A stretch of 64,000 bases of DNA from CAYJNO01 sp964371715. Lineage in GTDB: Bacteria; Bacillota_I; Bacilli_A; Erysipelotrichales; Erysipelotrichaceae. The translations under genes and the position numbers were made by a program. The stretch lies in assembly GCA_964371715.1 (NCBI GenBank), contig CAYJNO010000005.1:1-64000 (forward strand). Direction: 5' to 3'. Below the pieces are notes generated by a model that made no database searches, was not told where the DNA came from, and worked only from the letters and a program-made list of their open reading frames with translations. Below, in pieces: positions 60,719 to 64,000 of the stretch. Position 1 is the stretch's first letter, and each line of letters begins with the position of its first letter.

Positions 60719-60727
60719 TGATATAAT
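60719..60727 (+). promoter_or_regulatory. Extended -10 promoter of the SNF2 helicase gene
   Basis: TGATATAAT with perfect TATAAT at 60722-60727, 29 nt before the start codon. Confidence 0.65.
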
Positions 60728-60756
60728 ATAGCTTAATAGATTGAGTAGAGGTAGTA

Positions 60757-63700
60757 ATGTTATTAAATAGATATGAAATAATAGTTAACACAAGATTTGA
60801 CTGGTTAATTAAAAGAGGTGAGAAATTACTTGAGGATGAGTTATATAGTTTTATTGAAGTCAAATATCTAAATAATAATTTATTAATTATAAAGATGATT
60901 TTTGAAGATGGAATCAATGATAGTGAAACAAGTGTAGCAGTATTAATTAATGGCACAATAAATAAAAAAACATGTACTTGCGAAGATTATGAAAAATATA
61001 AAAACTGTAAACATACAGCTGCAGCAATGGTTTATTTATCAAAAATGAGTGACAATGAAAAATTACCATTTAACTATGGGGCAATTAAAGGAAGTGAAGA
61101 CTATGAATATAAGAAATTATATCGATTAGCACTTTATGGAAATGAAGTAGTAAAAGAATTTAATGAAGAATTTAAAAATGAGATAAGCTTATTAAATATT
61201 AAAAATAAAGTTAAGTTAGTACCTGAATTTACAGTAGATAATGACAGTGTTATCTTACGTTTTAAAATAGGTATTAATCGTTTATATATCGTGAAAGATT
61301 TTATGGAATTGGTAGTGTCTGTTCATGGTAAAAAACAATTTCGTTATGGTAAAGAATTAGATATTATTCATGATATTAAAATGTTTGATGACGATTCACT
61401 GCAATGGTTCAACTTTTTGGAAAATGTTAGAAAAATTAAAGGCCTTTATAGTGATGGTAAAGAAATAGTTTGTGATTATAAAATAAAGCCGTTGCTTTTT
61501 GATACTATTGAAAAATTAAATGACAATAGTCAATGTGATATAGAAATCAATAGTGGAGAATTAATCTTTGATGTCGAAAAAGCAACTGTCAAAAATTCGA
61601 ATTTTTATAAAGTTAAAATGCAAAAATTAAATTTTGATTTCTATGAAGGTTCAGCATATCAAATTGAACAGTTACAACCATTTAAAATTGTGAAAACAGA
61701 ATTTGATGACTTTGGATCAATAGAAAAATTAGCAAGAAAATTTAGAGATGAAGAAATATATTTTACTGATAAAGGTTTTAATGAATTCTATAAATATAGT
61801 ATTTCCCAAATAGAAGATTATGTAACTATAAGAGGAATAGAGCTAGAATTTAAAAAAGCTGAGAATGTAAAATTATTTGGTGATATTGATGAAGATGGTA
61901 ACTTTATTTTTGATATTGAATATTTTCAAGATAATATTAAGCATTTAGGATTTGTAAGTGATGATTTACCACTGAGTATCTTTAAGATAGATTCAATGCT
62001 TAAGGCATTAAATGGAATATTGTTAGATAATGGTACATATTTATTAGATCCAGAAGATAATGATGTAATTGACTTTATCCAAAATAGGATTTATATCTTA
62101 CAAAACGAATGTAGTATTTTTGTGAGTGACACTTTAAAAAATCATGGTAAAACTAAAAAACTAGGAATTAGTATTGGTGTCAATGTTAATAATAATTTAT
62201 TAGAACTTGATTTATCTGCTGATGATGTAGATCGTGAAGAAATCATTAACATCTTGAGGAATTTTAGAAAAAAGAAAAAATATACTAAATTAAAAAATGG
62301 AGAAACAATTCAAATTCATTCAGAAGAGATTGAGAAATTAAATAGTACATTAGAAAGTCTTGGTATAGTTGATTTAGAAGATGAATTAAGTGTTTCATCA
62401 TATCGTACATTATCAATTGATGATTTAATTGCTGATGAAGAAATAGAAGTAATAAGAAGTGACAGTTTCAAAAAATATATTGAACGCTTTGATAATAAAG
62501 AGATATCTGATAGTGATGTGCCAACTTTGTATCAAAATATCTTAAGAGATTACCAAGTTCATGGATATAAATGGTTAAAGAAAATGAATGACTTTGGTTT
62601 TGGTGCAATACTAGCTGATGATATGGGACTTGGAAAAACAATTCAGATGATTTCATATTTACAAAGTGTTAAGGATAAAGGTAAAAGTATCGTCATTACT
62701 CCAGCTAGTTTAATTTTAAACTGGCAAGAAGAATTAGAAAAATTTACAACAGACTTTAAAGTTAAATTAATCATGGGTAATATTGAAGAAAGACAAGCTT
62801 TAATAAATGATATTGAAAACTATAATTTAATTATTACATCTTATGATTATATTAAAAAAGATTATGGTTTATATAAAGATATCGAGTTTGAAACTATTGT
62901 TTTAGATGAAGCGCAATATATAAAAAATCAAAAAACAAAAGCTGCTATAGCTGTTAAGAGTTTAAATGGTAGACAAAGATTTGCTTTAACAGGCACTCCT
63001 ATTGAAAACAATTTAGCAGAATTGTGGTCAATATTTGACTTCTTAATGCCAAAATATTTATATAGTTATCGCTACTTTAGAAAGAACTATGAAGTGGAAA
63101 TTGTAAAGAATAATGATATTGAAACTTCAAATAGACTAAAGAAATTAGTTGAACCATTTATATTAAGAAGACATAAAAAAGATGTGTTAAAAGATTTACC
63201 GAGTAAAGTAGAGCATGATATTAAAATTGAATTTAATGATAATGAAAGAAACTTATATCTAGCACAAATTAGTGCAGTAAATGAAGAATTACAAGATAAA
63301 CTAAAGTTAAAAGCACAAGATAAAATAAGAATATTATCAATGATAACAAGGTTAAGACAACTATGTTGTGAACCAAGAATTATTGATGAAAGTATAACTG
63401 ATCCATCATCAAAGTTAATTGAGTGTTTAAGGTTAGTTAATAAATTAAATGATGAGAAAAAAAATATCTTAATATTTTCATCATTTACAAAAACTTTAGA
63501 TTTAATTGAGGATGAATTGATTTTAAATAATATTAGTTATCTAAAATTAACAGGAAAAGATAATAAAATTAAACGTAAAGAGATGGTTGATGAATTTCAA
63601 AAAGGACAAACTAAAGTGTTTTTGATTTCGTTAAAAGCTGGAGGGACAGGTCTAAATCTAACCTCGGCACAAGCAGTTATTCACTTTGATCCTTGGTGGA

Positions 63701-63915
63701 ATATTTCAGCACAGAATCAAGCAACAGATAGAGCACATCGATTTGGACAAACAAAACAAGTAGATGTATATAAATTAATTATTAAAGATACAATAGAAGA
63801 AAAGATTCTAGCCTTACAAGAACGTAAAAAAGCAATGGTTGATACATTTATTGAAGGTAGTGAAGGTGCTCTTGATAGCTTATCACTAGATGATATTATT
63901 GATTTATTTAAGTAA
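60757..63915 (+). CDS. SNF2-family helicase with SWIM zinc finger
   Basis: This 1052-residue protein starts with a SWIM zinc finger (CTCEDYEKYKNCKH, about 73-86). A ~500-residue middle region follows, and then a SNF2 motor with DDMGLGKTIQ near 618, LDEAQYIKN, LTGTPIENNLAELWSI and the late RxxRxGQ motif DRAHRFGQTKQVDVYKLI. It resembles SWF/SNF helicases such as YwqA of Bacillus. These ATPases move on double-stranded DNA. The biological task is not known in most bacteria; DNA repair or defence has been suggested for relatives. GAGG Shine-Dalgarno. Confidence 0.93.
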   Translation: MLLNRYEIIVNTRFDWLIKRGEKLLEDELYSFIEVKYLNNNLLIIKMIFEDGINDSETSVAVLINGTINKKTCTCEDYEKYKNCKHTAAAMVYLSKMSDNEKLPFNYGAIKGSEDYEYKKLYRLALYGNEVVKEFNEEFKNEISLLNIKNKVKLVPEFTVDNDSVILRFKIGINRLYIVKDFMELVVSVHGKKQFRYGKELDIIHDIKMFDDDSLQWFNFLENVRKIKGLYSDGKEIVCDYKIKPLLFDTIEKLNDNSQCDIEINSGELIFDVEKATVKNSNFYKVKMQKLNFDFYEGSAYQIEQLQPFKIVKTEFDDFGSIEKLARKFRDEEIYFTDKGFNEFYKYSISQIEDYVTIRGIELEFKKAENVKLFGDIDEDGNFIFDIEYFQDNIKHLGFVSDDLPLSIFKIDSMLKALNGILLDNGTYLLDPEDNDVIDFIQNRIYILQNECSIFVSDTLKNHGKTKKLGISIGVNVNNNLLELDLSADDVDREEIINILRNFRKKKKYTKLKNGETIQIHSEEIEKLNSTLESLGIVDLEDELSVSSYRTLSIDDLIADEEIEVIRSDSFKKYIERFDNKEISDSDVPTLYQNILRDYQVHGYKWLKKMNDFGFGAILADDMGLGKTIQMISYLQSVKDKGKSIVITPASLILNWQEELEKFTTDFKVKLIMGNIEERQALINDIENYNLIITSYDYIKKDYGLYKDIEFETIVLDEAQYIKNQKTKAAIAVKSLNGRQRFALTGTPIENNLAELWSIFDFLMPKYLYSYRYFRKNYEVEIVKNNDIETSNRLKKLVEPFILRRHKKDVLKDLPSKVEHDIKIEFNDNERNLYLAQISAVNEELQDKLKLKAQDKIRILSMITRLRQLCCEPRIIDESITDPSSKLIECLRLVNKLNDEKKNILIFSSFTKTLDLIEDELILNNISYLKLTGKDNKIKRKEMVDEFQKGQTKVFLISLKAGGTGLNLTSAQAVIHFDPWWNISAQNQATDRAHRFGQTKQVDVYKLIIKDTIEEKILALQERKKAMVDTFIEGSEGALDSLSLDDIIDLFK

Positions 63916-63930
63916 ACAGGAGAAATATAT

Positions 63931-64000
63931 ATGAAGGTTTTAATTGTCGCAGCAGGAGAAGTAAAAGATACTGAAAAAGTAAAAAATAAGTTACCTTTAA
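63931..64000 (+). CDS. Start of a further gene, possibly thiamine pyrophosphokinase (cut by window end)
   Basis: A CAGGAG Shine-Dalgarno and ATG 15 nt after the SNF2 stop open a reading frame that runs off the window. Only the first 23 codons are visible (MKVLIVAAGEVKDTEKVKNK, then LPL). A start of this kind recalls thiamine pyrophosphokinase (MKALIVANGE type), but 23 residues are too few to decide. Confidence 0.45.
   Translation, partial: MKVLIVAAGEVKDTEKVKNKLPL

Noticed and set aside
1..64000. CRISPR arrays, insertion sequences, prophage, rRNA or tRNA genes, alternative genetic code.
   Set aside because: No regularly spaced repeats, transposase or integrase genes, or RNA gene sequences were seen, and TGA is used as a stop.

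Overview
The window is about 64 kb of AT-rich chromosome around a replication origin. It most likely comes from a low-GC Bacillota (Firmicutes) bacterium. The evidence is gene order: rpmH-rnpA-yidC-jag diverging from dnaA-dnaN-yaaA-recF-gyrB-gyrA, a pth-mfd-rqcP cluster, and cysS-mrnC-rlmB-sigH. T-box leaders, SD-led starts and lipobox proteins agree. TGA is a normal stop (for example the ATGA overlaps of pth/mfd and of the racemase/ligase pair), so this is not a TGA=Trp mollicute. A lineage near Erysipelotrichia or other early-branching Bacilli is a guess. No rRNA, tRNA, CRISPR array, insertion sequence or prophage was seen.

Layout. 1-9300 (minus strand): jag, yidC, rnpA and rpmH, with a consensus promoter before rpmH; then an apparent operon speD-speA-speE-speB plus a three-gene ECF transporter. 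This encodes the arginine-agmatine-putrescine-spermidine route. 9300-10126: a structured RNA leader ending in a terminator just before the speD Shine-Dalgarno, then the left part of oriC with DnaA boxes. 10127-24275 (plus): dnaA, the right part of oriC (DnaA box, DnaA-trio-like repeats, AT tract), dnaN, yaaA, recF, gyrB, gyrA, an unknown membrane-anchored protein, pth, mfd, rqcP and a YigZ-family gene. 24320-28263 (minus): prs, glmU, a YczE-like protein and phoH. 28356-39796: pepF, divIC, a MATE exporter, asnA, a GDPD-like enzyme, an HTH-TM-RCC1-like protein, a membrane protein, cysS-mrnC-rlmB and a SigH-like sigma factor.

39831-48272: an FAD oxidoreductase, an RND exporter with a ~250-residue extra coiled-coil region, an XRE regulator, a PHP phosphatase and an ABC exporter. 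48395-52874: a strong promoter, two tandem T-box leaders whose specifier reads best as arginine (CGC), an amino-acid ABC transporter and an M14 carboxypeptidase. 52937-64000: adenine deaminase, a TauE/SafE permease with an amidohydrolase, glutamate dehydrogenase, a racemase overlapping an ATP-grasp ligase, an SNF2 helicase and the first codons of a further gene.

Two systems connect. The polyamine operon consumes arginine, while the T-box operon appears to import arginine when charged tRNA-Arg is scarce. The best candidates for something undescribed are the speD leader RNA, the RND insertion, the racemase/ATP-grasp pair and the HTH-TM-RCC1 protein.
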